From Kofleriaceae bacterium (GTDB lineage Bacteria; Myxococcota_A; Polyangia; Haliangiales; Haliangiaceae), in NCBI GenBank assembly GCA_020633495.1, contig JACKDR010000009.1:186001-250000 (forward strand): a stretch of 64,000 nt of DNA. Reading direction: 5' to 3'. A program made the position numbers and the translations under genes. Below are positions 47,007 through 56,031 of the stretch, one piece after another (the first letter of the stretch is position 1; each line of letters opens with the position of its first letter). The notes under the pieces were generated by a model. The model was not told the origin of the DNA. It saw only the letters and a program-made list of their open reading frames with translations, and made no database searches.

Positions 47007-47435
47007 CGCGCCCGGACATAGCACGACGCACGCCAACCTCCGCGATGGCGAATCGACTTGCCACCTGCTGCCGCCGCGCCTCGTGAACCGCGCTCCGCCG
47101 CGATTCCGCGCCTTCCGCCCCGCCGTCTCCGTGCCACTTCTTGCCAGCCGGAACCACCGGAACATCACCCGAACAGGGGGATGCGTACCGACGCCCTCGA
47201 GCAACCTCGGCACCTTGCGCCCACCGGTACACGGACCAGTACGTTCCGGAACACCGGAACCCCACGCTCGCGGCCGCCTCGAACGCAACTTCGCCCGCTT
47301 GCCGTCGAGAACACCTCGGCACACCACGTGCTCAAGGTGCGACCCGCAATGCGCTCTCGAGATCTACCGATGCCAGGGACTCCATCCCAGATGGAGCTTG
47401 CATCGTCGCGCGCGTTGCCTATTGTTCGCCCCGCC
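47007..47435. promoter_or_regulatory. divergent lanC/kinase control region with CCGGAAC repeats
   Basis: This 429-bp gap has fewer G/C runs than the flanking lan genes and no convincing gene. It carries four copies of CCGGAAC in two pairs: 47148 and 47157, then 47246 and 47254. The third copy is part of the perfect 10-bp palindrome GTTCCGGAAC (47243-47252). Paired, oriented copies in a divergent promoter region suggest binding sites for a shared regulator. No good sigma-54 promoter (TGGCAC-N5-TTGC) was found, although the operon encodes a sigma-54 activator. Confidence 0.4.
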
Positions 47436-50400
47436 ATGAAGTCGGTGGCAGGCGAGGACGAGCAGCAGAGAGCGAGTGCGCAGCAGCGCACCGCCGAGCC
47501 GTCACGCGCGCCGTCCGCTGTCACCTCGGGTGCGGACTCGAGCCCCGCTCCCGACCACTCCGCCCCCGCGGCGGATCACCGCAGCCCGGCCGCGCACGAG
47601 GCCAACGACCGCACCATCACCACGGGTGCCGACGACGACAGCATCTCCGACGTCGGCTCCGGGTCTCCCCCCGCCGACGCGCACGCCACGCCCCACACCC
47701 CGCGCTCCGTCCCCAGCCCGGACGATCCCACCCGCACCTCCACCGGTCGCCCCGACGACCAAGGCTCGGAGCCCGCACCGCGCGCCGACGACCGCCTCCC
47801 CGCGCCCCTGCAGTTCCGCGACCCCGACCGCTACCAGATCCTCGGCGAGCACGGCCGCGGCGGCCTCGGCCGCGTCTTCCGCGCCCGCGACAAGGAGCTC
47901 GGCCGCGACGTCGCCGTCAAGGAGCTCCTCCACCGCGGCAACACCTCCGAGCTCCGCTTCTTCCGCGAGGCCCTGATCACCGCCCGCCTCGAGCACCCCG
48001 GCATCGTCCCCGTCCACGAAGCCGGCCGCTGGCCCGACGGCACCCCCTTCTACGCCATGAAGCTCGTCCAGGGCCGCCCCCTCAAGGCCCTGATCGACGA
48101 GTGCAAGACCCTCGAGGAGCGCCTCGCCCTCCTGCCCCACATCATCGCCGTCGCCGACGCCATCGCGTACGCCCACGACCGCAAGATCATCCACCGCGAC
48201 CTCAAGCCCTCCAACGTCATCGTCGGCGACTTCGGCGAGACCGTCGTCATCGACTGGGGCCTCGCCAAGGACCTCACCGCCAGCGAGCCCGATCCCGCCG
48301 GCGACGGCCCGTACCGCACCGCCGCCCGCGCGGACGGCCTGACTGTGACCGGCAGCGTCCTCGGCACCCCCGCGTACATGGCCCCCGAGCAGGCCCGCGG
48401 CGAACGAGTGGACGAGCGGGCAGACGTCTATGCGATCGGGACCATCCTCCGCGAGTTGTGCAACGCCCCAGCGCCAGACGAGTCCGCGCGGTCGAAAGCG
48501 CCCCCCGACATCGCCCCCGATCTCGCAGCCATCTGCGAGAAAGCGACGTGGACCGACCAGAGTAACCGGTATGCGTCCGCACGTCCGCTCGCAGAGGACC
48601 TCCGCGCCTTCGCGTCTGGAACCCGACTCGCCTCTCGTCGCTACTCGCCGAAGGAACTGGCACTGCGCTGGTTGCGCCGGCATCGACCGCTCGTGATCGC
48701 GATCTCGATGGCACTCGCATTGGCAGTGTCGCTGGGCACTGCGGCCCTGTTGGAGATCGTCGCACAACGCGACCGCGCGACCCAAGCCCTCGCGTCCGCC
48801 GAGCACGCCACCGCCGCCGAGTCCGCGGCGCGAAGAGCCGCGGAGGATGACCGAGACCGAGCCAGGCTCGCCCAAGCAGAGTTGCTGCTCGCCACCGATC
48901 CGACCCGAGCGAAGGCACTGCTCAGCACTGACCCGCATCACCCAAAATCGCCGCGAGAGGCACTGCTCGCCGCCGAGGTCGTTGGCCATCCAATCGCCGA
49001 CCGGACGATCACGTTTCCCTTCGCGATCGATCAGATCCTACGCTCCGAGGATCGGAAGCAGCTCGCGGTCGTCACAGGGGATCGCCGTGCCCATCTCATC
49101 GACCTGGAGACCGGCGTCCAAAGCGAACTGGCGACTCGAGTCCTCACGCCGACATTCCACGTCGTGCGTCATGACGGCTCGTGGTTTCTCCTCGAGGCTT
49201 CCGCTCATGGCCCTCAGCTCAGCAGCAGCGATGGAAGCCGCTCCATTTCCCTGGCCGAGTTGCCTGTGCTCCCCAGCGTTGCAGTGTCGCGCCCGGAGGG
49301 ACTGCTGCTACTGGATCACCTGGGCAGACTCTGGGCAGCAAGCGATAGCTCTCCACCAGTCCTCCGCGCCGACGGCATCCAGACCGCTGCGCCGCTCGGA
49401 GCCCAGGGGCTACTAGTGTGTAGTCACAACGAACTCTCCGAGGCTGCAAGCCGAACACCAGTTCCGGGGTCTTGCGGCATGCTCTCAACCAACGGCGACT
49501 ACTTCGCAACCACGAACAGAGTAGGGGAACTCGTTGTCGGCACCCTGGGCCATTCTCGGACGGTCCGGGTGGAAGGCAAGGTGCTCGCCCTGGAGGTGGC
49601 CGACTCTGGTCTCGTCGCAATCGCTGACCAGGTCGGTCGCGGCTGGTACCTACCGAACGGTGCAAGAGCCCTCGTCCCTGGACCAAACTGGACCGCCGGC
49701 ATCTCCGCGGTTGCCGCAGACGGCAACCTCGTCGCCTGGGGACACTCGGATGGCACGACGATCATCATGAATGTCGAGACCGGCGCTGTCTGGCCGCTTT
49801 CGGGCCACGCCGGTGGGATTTGGAAGATCCTGGTCGATTCGCGAAACAGTAGCGTTGCAACAGTGAGCCCAACAGACATCCGTTTATGGAGACTCTCTGC
49901 CCCCCCGCTCCAGTCCTCCACCAAGCTTCCTTGCCGGCCCCTTTCGCCGACGGTCTCCCGAGACGGAAATATCGCGGTTGCGTGTGACAACGGCTTTGCG
50001 CTCACGATCGTCAACGGGCACGCAGAGCCGGCGCATCGCCACGCTAACACCTCCTTCGGTGTGGCGTGGCTACATGATCAGGTATGCACCGGCGGTTGGG
50101 ACGGCCAGGTCCTCTGCTCCAGCCGCGGGAGCGCGGCGCCGACCGTGGTTTCACGGCAACGTCGTCCGATACGGTGGCTTGCAGCCCCTGAGGACCAGTC
50201 CTACATTGTCTTTCTAACGAGTGACGGAGAAGTCTTTCAATACGGCGGCGTACGCCCCGCCGAATTGATTCTGTCACTCCCGGCCGAAGCGCACCGCGTC
50301 GCGGTCACCAGCGACGGCCGCTACGTCGCTGCTGGGGACGACATCGGCACCCTCGCGGTCTACGACCAGCGCACGAAACGGGCCGTCACCATCAAGGCGC

Positions 50401-50882
50401 ATCGCGACGCCATCGACTCTCTTTCATGGAGCGAGCACATGCTCGCAACAACAGGCTGGGACGGTACGCTTCGCCGCTGGAGTCCCGCTCTCGAACTCGT
50501 CGAGACCGTAGAAAGCAAGGGCCCACTCCGACAGGTTGTTCAGTCACGAGACTGTATTGCCTTCAGTCAAGCAGGCAACAATCTCGTGATCCGCAAAGCA
50601 GGATCCGACACCACTCTCGAGCTGAAGAGCAAGATCGAGGACCTCAAGATGTCGCCGAATGGGAGGTTCGCAGCAGCCTTCCTGCAAGACGAAATCGTGA
50701 TCGTCGATATCGACAAGGAGCGCCTGGCCACCATCCACCAACCCACCGCAAGCGTTCCATGCGGAACCTTCCTCAACGAGTCCACACTCCTTGCCTGCGG
50801 TGCGAGCCAGACACTACTAACCTACTCTCTCTCCAACATCTCATTCACCGACGCGAACTTTCACACTCGAGGCACTCCATGA
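47436..50882 (+). CDS. Ser/Thr protein kinase with WD40-like propeller (kinase 1)
   Basis: A 1148-residue membrane kinase, ATG at 47436 (MKSVAGEDEQQ). Residues 1-130 are disordered and Pro/Asp/Ser-rich. The Hanks kinase (about 132-395) has LGEHGRGGLGRVF, VAVKELL, HRDLKPSNVIV, VIDWGLAKD (DWG in place of DFG) and GTPAYMAPEQA. One membrane helix lies near 410-440 (PLVIAISMALALAVSLGTAALL). The rest (about 490-1148) is a WD40-type propeller (TIIMNVETGAVWPLSGHAGGIWKI, DQRTKRAVTIKAHRDAIDSLSWSEHMLATTGWDGTLRRWSP). The catalytic half is very GC-rich; the propeller half is lower in GC. Its stop overlaps the precursor start (ATGA), so the two are coupled. Confidence 0.9.
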   Translation: MKSVAGEDEQQRASAQQRTAEPSRAPSAVTSGADSSPAPDHSAPAADHRSPAAHEANDRTITTGADDDSISDVGSGSPPADAHATPHTPRSVPSPDDPTRTSTGRPDDQGSEPAPRADDRLPAPLQFRDPDRYQILGEHGRGGLGRVFRARDKELGRDVAVKELLHRGNTSELRFFREALITARLEHPGIVPVHEAGRWPDGTPFYAMKLVQGRPLKALIDECKTLEERLALLPHIIAVADAIAYAHDRKIIHRDLKPSNVIVGDFGETVVIDWGLAKDLTASEPDPAGDGPYRTAARADGLTVTGSVLGTPAYMAPEQARGERVDERADVYAIGTILRELCNAPAPDESARSKAPPDIAPDLAAICEKATWTDQSNRYASARPLAEDLRAFASGTRLASRRYSPKELALRWLRRHRPLVIAISMALALAVSLGTAALLEIVAQRDRATQALASAEHATAAESAARRAAEDDRDRARLAQAELLLATDPTRAKALLSTDPHHPKSPREALLAAEVVGHPIADRTITFPFAIDQILRSEDRKQLAVVTGDRRAHLIDLETGVQSELATRVLTPTFHVVRHDGSWFLLEASAHGPQLSSSDGSRSISLAELPVLPSVAVSRPEGLLLLDHLGRLWAASDSSPPVLRADGIQTAAPLGAQGLLVCSHNELSEAASRTPVPGSCGMLSTNGDYFATTNRVGELVVGTLGHSRTVRVEGKVLALEVADSGLVAIADQVGRGWYLPNGARALVPGPNWTAGISAVAADGNLVAWGHSDGTTIIMNVETGAVWPLSGHAGGIWKILVDSRNSSVATVSPTDIRLWRLSAPPLQSSTKLPCRPLSPTVSRDGNIAVACDNGFALTIVNGHAEPAHRHANTSFGVAWLHDQVCTGGWDGQVLCSSRGSAAPTVVSRQRRPIRWLAAPEDQSYIVFLTSDGEVFQYGGVRPAELILSLPAEAHRVAVTSDGRYVAAGDDIGTLAVYDQRTKRAVTIKAHRDAIDSLSWSEHMLATTGWDGTLRRWSPALELVETVESKGPLRQVVQSRDCIAFSQAGNNLVIRKAGSDTTLELKSKIEDLKMSPNGRFAAAFLQDEIVIVDIDKERLATIHQPTASVPCGTFLNESTLLACGASQTLLTYSLSNISFTDANFHTRGTP
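47701..48274 (+). repeat. long direct repeat, copy A (kinase catalytic segment)
   Basis: 574 bp matching 51422-51995 with five differences by eye (four synonymous, one Ala/Asp), that is above 99 percent identity. It covers the linker and catalytic core of kinase 1 up to VIDWGLAKDL. Similarity drops abruptly at both ends. Confidence 0.92.
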
Positions 50883-51076
50883 ACAAGAATACACTCCATC
50901 CCACCACGAACCGATTGACCCTCAAGCGCACGAGCATGCGCCCGCTTCGCGCCGCCGAGACCACTGTCCCTGCGGGTGGGCGCAGCGGAAACCTCGGCAA
51001 CTGCAACACAGACGAGTGCCCTACCGACGGCTGCAGCGGACGCGTCGGAATCTGCTCAAGCAGCCCCGGCTGCTGA
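50879..51076 (+). CDS. lanA: lanthipeptide precursor peptide (LanA)
   Basis: A 65-residue peptide whose ATG overlaps the kinase 1 stop (ATGA). The leader (residues 1-34) contains LTLKRTSMRPL, close to the LxLxKxTIxxL leader motif of class I lanthipeptides from Bacteroidota and relatives, and ends in Gly33-Gly34, a C39 peptidase site. The 31-residue core has Cys42, 47, 52, 59 and 65. Each can pair with an upstream Ser/Thr: Ser36-Cys42, Thr44-Cys47, Thr49-Cys52, Ser53-Cys59 and Ser62-Cys65. Up to five (methyl)lanthionine rings are therefore possible. LanB, LanC and the C39 exporter are encoded 4 kb away on the other strand. No other precursor was found. Confidence 0.83.
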   Translation: MNKNTLHPTTNRLTLKRTSMRPLRAAETTVPAGGRSGNLGNCNTDECPTDGCSGRVGICSSSPGC

Positions 51077-51186
51077 CCGACCGATTGAGCCAAATCTGCA
51101 AGTGCGGAGCACGCGCGCGATCGATTCGGCGCCCTTGGGTGCGCTTCCAATGCAGCTTCCACTGGTAGCGTCCCGCCCTCGCCACC

Positions 51187-54100
51187 ATGACCACTCGCAG
51201 CCAGAGCGAACAGCCTGCCCCGAGCGCCGCCGCGCCCGACGGAGCAGACTCGCGCGCACCGGCTGCGACTGACGGCCACCCGGCCGCGCCCGCGTCGCCC
51301 ATCGCCAACTCCGTCCCTCCCGCCACCCGCACGCCCCTGGCCGGTCCAGCGACTGGCATCGCCAAGGACCGAACGCTGACGACCGGCGACGCCGACGCCG
51401 CTGCCGCCTCCACGCCGACACCGCGCTCCGTCCCCAGCCCGGACGATCCCACCCGCACCTCCACCGGCCGCCCCGACGACCAAGGCTCGGAGCCCGCACC
51501 GCGCGACGACGACCGCCTCCCCGCGCCCCTGCAGTTCCGCGACCCCGACCGCTACCAGATCCTCGGCGAGCACGGCCGCGGCGGCCTCGGCCGCGTCTTC
51601 CGCGCCCGCGACAAGGAGCTCGGCCGCGACGTCGCCGTCAAGGAGCTCCTCCACCGCGGCAACACCTCCGAGCTCCGCTTCTTCCGCGAGGCCCTGATCA
51701 CCGCCCGCCTCGAGCACCCCGGCATCGTCCCCGTCCACGAAGCCGGCCGCTGGCCCGACGGCACCCCCTTCTACGCCATGAAGCTCGTCCAGGGCCGCCC
51801 GCTCAAGGCCCTCATCGACGAGTGCAAGACCCTCGAGGAGCGCCTCGCCCTCCTGCCCCACATCATCGCCGTCGCCGACGCCATCGCCTACGCCCACGAC
51901 CGCAAGATCATCCACCGCGACCTCAAGCCCTCCAACGTCATCGTCGGCGACTTCGGCGAGACCGTCGTCATCGACTGGGGCCTCGCCAAGGACCTGAGCG
52001 CGGCAGAAGACGAGCGCGCGGAGCCGGGCACCGATACGGTGCCGGCGCAAGGAGAGGGCCTAACCATCGCCGGTAGCGTCCTCGGCACTCCAGCATACAT
52101 GGCGCCCGAACAGGCCCGTGCCGAGCCGGTGGACGCGCGCGCAGACGTCTACGCGATCGGCGTGATGATCTGGGACATCGTCGGCGCCGCCGGCCAGGAG
52201 AGGTCGAAGCGCCGCGGAGCGACCCACGACCTCACCGCCATCGCGGCCTGCGCGACCGAACACAAACGAGAACGACGCTATCAATCGGCGCAGGCGCTCG
52301 CCGACGATCTTCGACGGTTCCAGAGCAATCGCCCGGTCACCGCTCGACACTATTCCCTGTTCGACCGCATCACGCTTGGCTCGATCCGCCACAGGAGACT
52401 CGTGCTCCTGCTCATGGCGTTCTTGCTGGTCGTCACGGCCATCTCGACCATCGCGGCGCTTCGGATCGCTCGACAACGTGCCGACGCCGAAGCGGCACGT
52501 AGCCGCGAACGAGCGACGCGCCTCCTCGCCGAGCAAGCAGCCACCGACGCAACGCTTCGCCAGGCCGAAGCACTCCTTGCAACGGACCCAACAGCCGCCG
52601 TCGCCGCACTGCAGCAGCTGACAAAGGCGCCGAATCCAGATCCTCGCGCAGCCCTCCTGGTCGCGCGCGCGCAGGCAAGAGGCGTAGCGGTTCGAACCCT
52701 CTCTCTCGGACGGCTCGGCAGCATTCAAGTCGTGGGCGAACTACCCGACGGAACCATCGTCAGCGTCACCGGGAACCGGCTCATTCATGTCTCCCGCACG
52801 AATGGCGAGACCAGCACCATCGCCACCCCACCCGCCGAGAGCCTCTCCGGCTCCTTTGCCCCCGATGGAGGCCACTTCGCCATCGCGCAGGACCAAGGAC
52901 TATTGCTTGTTGAAACTGCAACCGAAACCTCAACGCTGCTGCCCTTACCAGGCCGGTCGATTCCTCTCGCGATATCTCCAGACGGCATCCACTTGCTGAT
53001 CTTCTCGTGGGACTCGAGCGATGATCGAGACTGGGACAGAGCTTCACTGCTTCTGCTCGATCTGACGAAACTGGACCTCGCGGCGACTGCATCCGCCACG
53101 AGGAGAATCCCGATGCGCGGCCCCCTGGGTGCTTTCTTCCCGGATCCTCATCACATTGTCACTGCTTCCCAAGACCGTGGAACATACCTACTGGACGAGG
53201 CTAATGACTGGCAACCAAGACTCGTCGCTCCCGGTGGCTATGCCACTCCGTTTTCGTTCACTCCAACGCACGTCGCACTCTCCGCACCCGAAGGAGACAT
53301 AGTTACCCTTGACCTGACAACAGGAACAGCGACAACGAGCCATACCGGCTGCAACGGGCGCATGCGCGACCTCGCCCTAACGCACGATGCGACTACGCTG
53401 TACGAATCTTGCAGCGATGGGTCCATTCTCGCATCAGACCAGGGCAAGACTCGCACCATCGCTCATCTGGAGAATCCTTGCGCCCTTCTGCTGCCACCTG
53501 ACGATTCGCAGCTAATCTGCGCTACCGGAAGCGAGGTTGTCACAATAGACACTCACACACTTCTCACCATGAGTCTTCTCGGTCACGCAGGCGAGATCAA
53601 CGGAGCAACCCTGTCGCATGACGGCACGACTCTACTCACCTCGGACACCTTCGGGTCAATACGAGTATGGAAACTCGATCAGCCGCACGTCCAACAAATC
53701 GAGACGACTGGGGGCGACTTTCTCTGCAGCGTTGACGAACAGACGGTCGCTGTCACCAACAACGACGGCGAGCTACTGATATCCAGAAACAACAAGCTTG
53801 TCGCACGATTCCACGATCAGTACTTTCCCGAGACGTGCGCCGTCGACAAGACGTCGCCAACGTTCGCCACGGGGGGGGCGGACGGCAGCCTGGTCGTCAG
53901 ACGGAACTCGGACTTCTCGGTGGTAGGCCAACTCCACGTCCATACGACGCAGATGGTCTTCGCCTACAGCGACGACGGAGATATCGCAAGCTGCGGCGCC
54001 GATGGGAGGGTCGTCCTGTGGTCTCCCGCAACAGACACGCACCGAGTACTTCTACCGGCCTCATCGGTGACGCTGAAGTCATGCGACTGGCACAACAAGG

Positions 54101-54657
54101 ACGTGGTGACCACCACTTCGGCAGGCGACCTGATTGTCTTGCACGGTCCCGACTACTCGCGAACGACTCGAAAGGCCCTGAACGCAACGCCCGTCATGGT
54201 CGAGGCCACTGCTGGCGACTATCTTGTCATCGGCACATCCACCAATCAACTCATTCGCATTTCGACGAACGACTGGTCAATCGAAGCAGAGACAGAGCTA
54301 CCGAGCCCGATTGCCGCGCTATCGACATCTCGAGGATCACACGTCGTGGCAGTGGTGACCGCAGACGGCACTGGACATGTGCTCGACAGCGAGACGCTCA
54401 TGCCTCCCGGTGACTGGAGCGAGTTCCCCTTGGCAGGGCTCAGCGCACTGTTCTTCTCCCCGGATGGCACCACGCTCGCGGCAGCGTTCCGGAGCGGCGA
54501 GGCATGCATCGCTTCTTCGGCGCATGATTGGTCCTGCATGAACTCACCGTGGGGCAGGCTCAACTCGACCCACTACGAGTTCGGAAGCGGCGACACACAG
54601 ATGCTCGCCATTGATGCGTTTCGGGGAATCATTAGCTTTCCCGTCGGATCTCGCTGA
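51187..54657 (+). CDS. Ser/Thr protein kinase with WD40-like propeller (kinase 2)
   Basis: An 1156-residue paralogue of kinase 1, ATG at 51187. The disordered N-terminus (about 1-120) and catalytic domain (LGEHGRGGLGRVF, HRDLKPSNVIV, VIDWGLAKDL, GTPAYMAPEQA) match kinase 1 almost exactly up to the WGLAKD segment, then the two diverge. A membrane helix lies near 400-425 (LVLLLMAFLLVVTAISTIAAL). The remainder (about 470-1156) is a different propeller (VLGTPAYM..., LSHDGTTLLTSDTFGSIRVWKL, DDGDIASCGADGRVVLWSP). GC is clearly lower after the shared segment. It lies 110 bp after the lanthipeptide precursor and may serve the same signalling system. Confidence 0.9.
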   Translation: MTTRSQSEQPAPSAAAPDGADSRAPAATDGHPAAPASPIANSVPPATRTPLAGPATGIAKDRTLTTGDADAAAASTPTPRSVPSPDDPTRTSTGRPDDQGSEPAPRDDDRLPAPLQFRDPDRYQILGEHGRGGLGRVFRARDKELGRDVAVKELLHRGNTSELRFFREALITARLEHPGIVPVHEAGRWPDGTPFYAMKLVQGRPLKALIDECKTLEERLALLPHIIAVADAIAYAHDRKIIHRDLKPSNVIVGDFGETVVIDWGLAKDLSAAEDERAEPGTDTVPAQGEGLTIAGSVLGTPAYMAPEQARAEPVDARADVYAIGVMIWDIVGAAGQERSKRRGATHDLTAIAACATEHKRERRYQSAQALADDLRRFQSNRPVTARHYSLFDRITLGSIRHRRLVLLLMAFLLVVTAISTIAALRIARQRADAEAARSRERATRLLAEQAATDATLRQAEALLATDPTAAVAALQQLTKAPNPDPRAALLVARAQARGVAVRTLSLGRLGSIQVVGELPDGTIVSVTGNRLIHVSRTNGETSTIATPPAESLSGSFAPDGGHFAIAQDQGLLLVETATETSTLLPLPGRSIPLAISPDGIHLLIFSWDSSDDRDWDRASLLLLDLTKLDLAATASATRRIPMRGPLGAFFPDPHHIVTASQDRGTYLLDEANDWQPRLVAPGGYATPFSFTPTHVALSAPEGDIVTLDLTTGTATTSHTGCNGRMRDLALTHDATTLYESCSDGSILASDQGKTRTIAHLENPCALLLPPDDSQLICATGSEVVTIDTHTLLTMSLLGHAGEINGATLSHDGTTLLTSDTFGSIRVWKLDQPHVQQIETTGGDFLCSVDEQTVAVTNNDGELLISRNNKLVARFHDQYFPETCAVDKTSPTFATGGADGSLVVRRNSDFSVVGQLHVHTTQMVFAYSDDGDIASCGADGRVVLWSPATDTHRVLLPASSVTLKSCDWHNKDVVTTTSAGDLIVLHGPDYSRTTRKALNATPVMVEATAGDYLVIGTSTNQLIRISTNDWSIEAETELPSPIAALSTSRGSHVVAVVTADGTGHVLDSETLMPPGDWSEFPLAGLSALFFSPDGTTLAAAFRSGEACIASSAHDWSCMNSPWGRLNSTHYEFGSGDTQMLAIDAFRGIISFPVGSR
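51422..51995 (+). repeat. long direct repeat, copy B (kinase catalytic segment)
   Basis: Partner of 47701-48274, at a distance of 3721 bp in the same orientation. It is a potential substrate for homologous recombination, which would delete or duplicate the interval holding the precursor gene. Confidence 0.92.
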
Positions 54658-54803
54658 GGACTCGCGACGCAGATACGCAGCGAAGGCATTTGACTCCGCC
54701 CAGCGCTTCGTCGCCCTGATCAGTGGCGCGACTTGATCGACGTCAAGTCACCGCGCGCGTTCCGTGGTCCGCTGGATCGAGACATCAGCGCACGGAGGAA
54801 GCC

Positions 54804-55175
54804 ATGGGCGCGAGCTTGATCGGGTTTGCCATCGGTCTGGCGGTGGGGGCGAGCACGGGGACGGAGTTCGGGGCGTTCGCCGGGGCGATGCTCGGCATGA
54901 CGCTGGGCTTCGCGGTGTACGGGCTCGCCTGGCTGCGGGCGCACTCGGGTGACGAGCCCACGGTGGAGCGGCACAGCGTGATGTGCACGCCGTTCGGGCA
55001 CGCGGCGGAGTGCGAGTTCGAGGGTGACCTCGGGCTGCGGCGCTGGCACGACGTCAAGAGCTGCTCGCTGCTCGACGATCCGAACCACGTCGACTGCGAC
55101 AAGGGCTGTGTCCGCCAGCTCAACCTGGCGCGGGTGCGACCGACGCGGCCGGCAAGCGCGGCGCGGACTACATAG
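54804..55175 (+). CDS. small membrane protein with conserved Cys-rich tail
   Basis: A 123-residue protein; the ATG at 54804 has a strong GGAGG-type ribosome site 5 nt upstream, so the longer frame from 54723 is not used. Two hydrophobic, Gly-rich helices (LIGFAIGLAVGASTGTEFGAFAGAMLGMTLGFAVYGLAWL) are followed by a hydrophilic tail. The tail has CTPFGHAAECEFEGDLGLRRWHDVKSCSLL and VDCDKGCVRQL. The C-x7-C, DVxxCS and CDKxC pattern is ordered and looks conserved, perhaps a metal-binding or redox module. Similar tails occur in myxobacterial hypothetical proteins as far as I recall. Function unknown. Confidence 0.72.
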   Translation: MGASLIGFAIGLAVGASTGTEFGAFAGAMLGMTLGFAVYGLAWLRAHSGDEPTVERHSVMCTPFGHAAECEFEGDLGLRRWHDVKSCSLLDDPNHVDCDKGCVRQLNLARVRPTRPASAARTT

Positions 55176-55194
55176 CGGGGACCGGCAGCAAGAC

Positions 55195-55216
55195 GCCTGT
55201 CGCGCGCGCGGCAGGC
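55195..55216. terminator. GC-rich hairpin, possible terminator
   Basis: GCCTGTCGCG and CGCGGCAGGC pair over nine of ten positions with a 2-4 nt loop, 20 bp after the stop of the gene at 54804-55175 and before a convergent gene. There is no T-run, so it may be a rho-dependent or bidirectional stop. Confidence 0.35.
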
Positions 55217-55380
55217 GCCTCGTTGCCCGCGAGTCAAGGACGAGAAGAAGCGCTGGACAGGGTGCACGAGCCGCGCGCGCCCCGCCTCAGGGCCTCCTCT
55301 CGCGCGTGCCCCGCCAAGGCATCGTGGCCCACTTCGGGCGACGGCACGGCCTTGCACGCGGGCAGCACGTAGTGTGGTCG

Positions 55381-56031
55381 TCAGCGATCCGGTGCGTCGA
55401 CTGCGCCGACGTGACGGGGTATGTCCGCAGGCCACGGTGGCGCCGTACCGGCGACCACCTTGAGCAGCTGGAATCGCCGGACTTGATCGAGGAGCCCTGA
55501 CCCCAGCCTGAACTCGTAGACGGCACGCTGACGTTCGTCGAGGTAGCTCGAGAGCCGGTCGGCGAGTTCGGCGTCGAGCTGCGCGGACGCATCCCCTACC
55601 TCGCCTCGCGTCACCTTGCCTTCGGTGAAGTCCTCGAACGTCGCGGCGTTGGCGTAGGCGAGGTCAGCGACGTCGCCGAGGAAGAGCTGCCACTGGACAT
55701 CACTGAGCGCGGCCTCTCGAGCAAACGTCTCGAGACGATTCCATTCGTCAAGCCGGCGCTGACGGTCCTCGGCGCTCTCATCTGCGACCTCTCGGAGGCG
55801 CACGGTTCGATGGGGTGTAGGGTCCCGACGTGCGCCCTCACCCGCGCGCGCGCGCGGCACTCCGGCCGGTTGGGATCGGTGCCCAACGTCGGCCGGCTGT
55901 CGCGCCGAGTGCGCGTCGAAGGTCGACGACGGCTTCCCTGCGGGGCCGGTCGCCCTGGTGTCACGGCATAGGAGCAGCCAGATGCCGGCGATGAGGCATG
56001 CGCCTCCAGCGACCGCACCCCAGCGCTTCAT
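55381..56031 (-). CDS. exported/anchored protein of unknown function
   Basis: A 216-residue protein, ATG at 56031, sharing a 4-nt ATGA overlap with the upstream gene. An N-terminal membrane anchor (AVAGGACLIAGIWLLLC) precedes a low-complexity Arg/Pro-rich stretch. A helical domain follows (DRQRRLDEWNRLETFAREAALSDVQWQLFLGDVADLAYANAATFEDF..., DAELADRLSSYLDERQRAVYEFRLGSGLLDQVRRFQLLKVV). The helical part resembles periplasmic Spy/CpxP-like or DUF helical bundles that respond to envelope stress, but the match is weak. Probably works with the secreted protein encoded upstream. Confidence 0.65.
   Translation of the reverse strand: MKRWGAVAGGACLIAGIWLLLCRDTRATGPAGKPSSTFDAHSARQPADVGHRSQPAGVPRARAGEGARRDPTPHRTVRLREVADESAEDRQRRLDEWNRLETFAREAALSDVQWQLFLGDVADLAYANAATFEDFTEGKVTRGEVGDASAQLDAELADRLSSYLDERQRAVYEFRLGSGLLDQVRRFQLLKVVAGTAPPWPADIPRHVGAVDAPDR

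Noticed and set aside
47131..47150. Sigma-54 promoter for the lan operon
   Set aside because: GTGCCACTTCTTGCC contains both a -24-like and a -12-like block, but the spacing is three bases instead of five on either strand, so it does not fit the consensus.
47083..47439. Alternative small precursor peptide upstream of kinase 1
   Set aside because: The frame is Arg/Pro-rich with no GG site followed by Ser/Thr-Cys pairs and no ribosome site; it lies in the probable promoter region.
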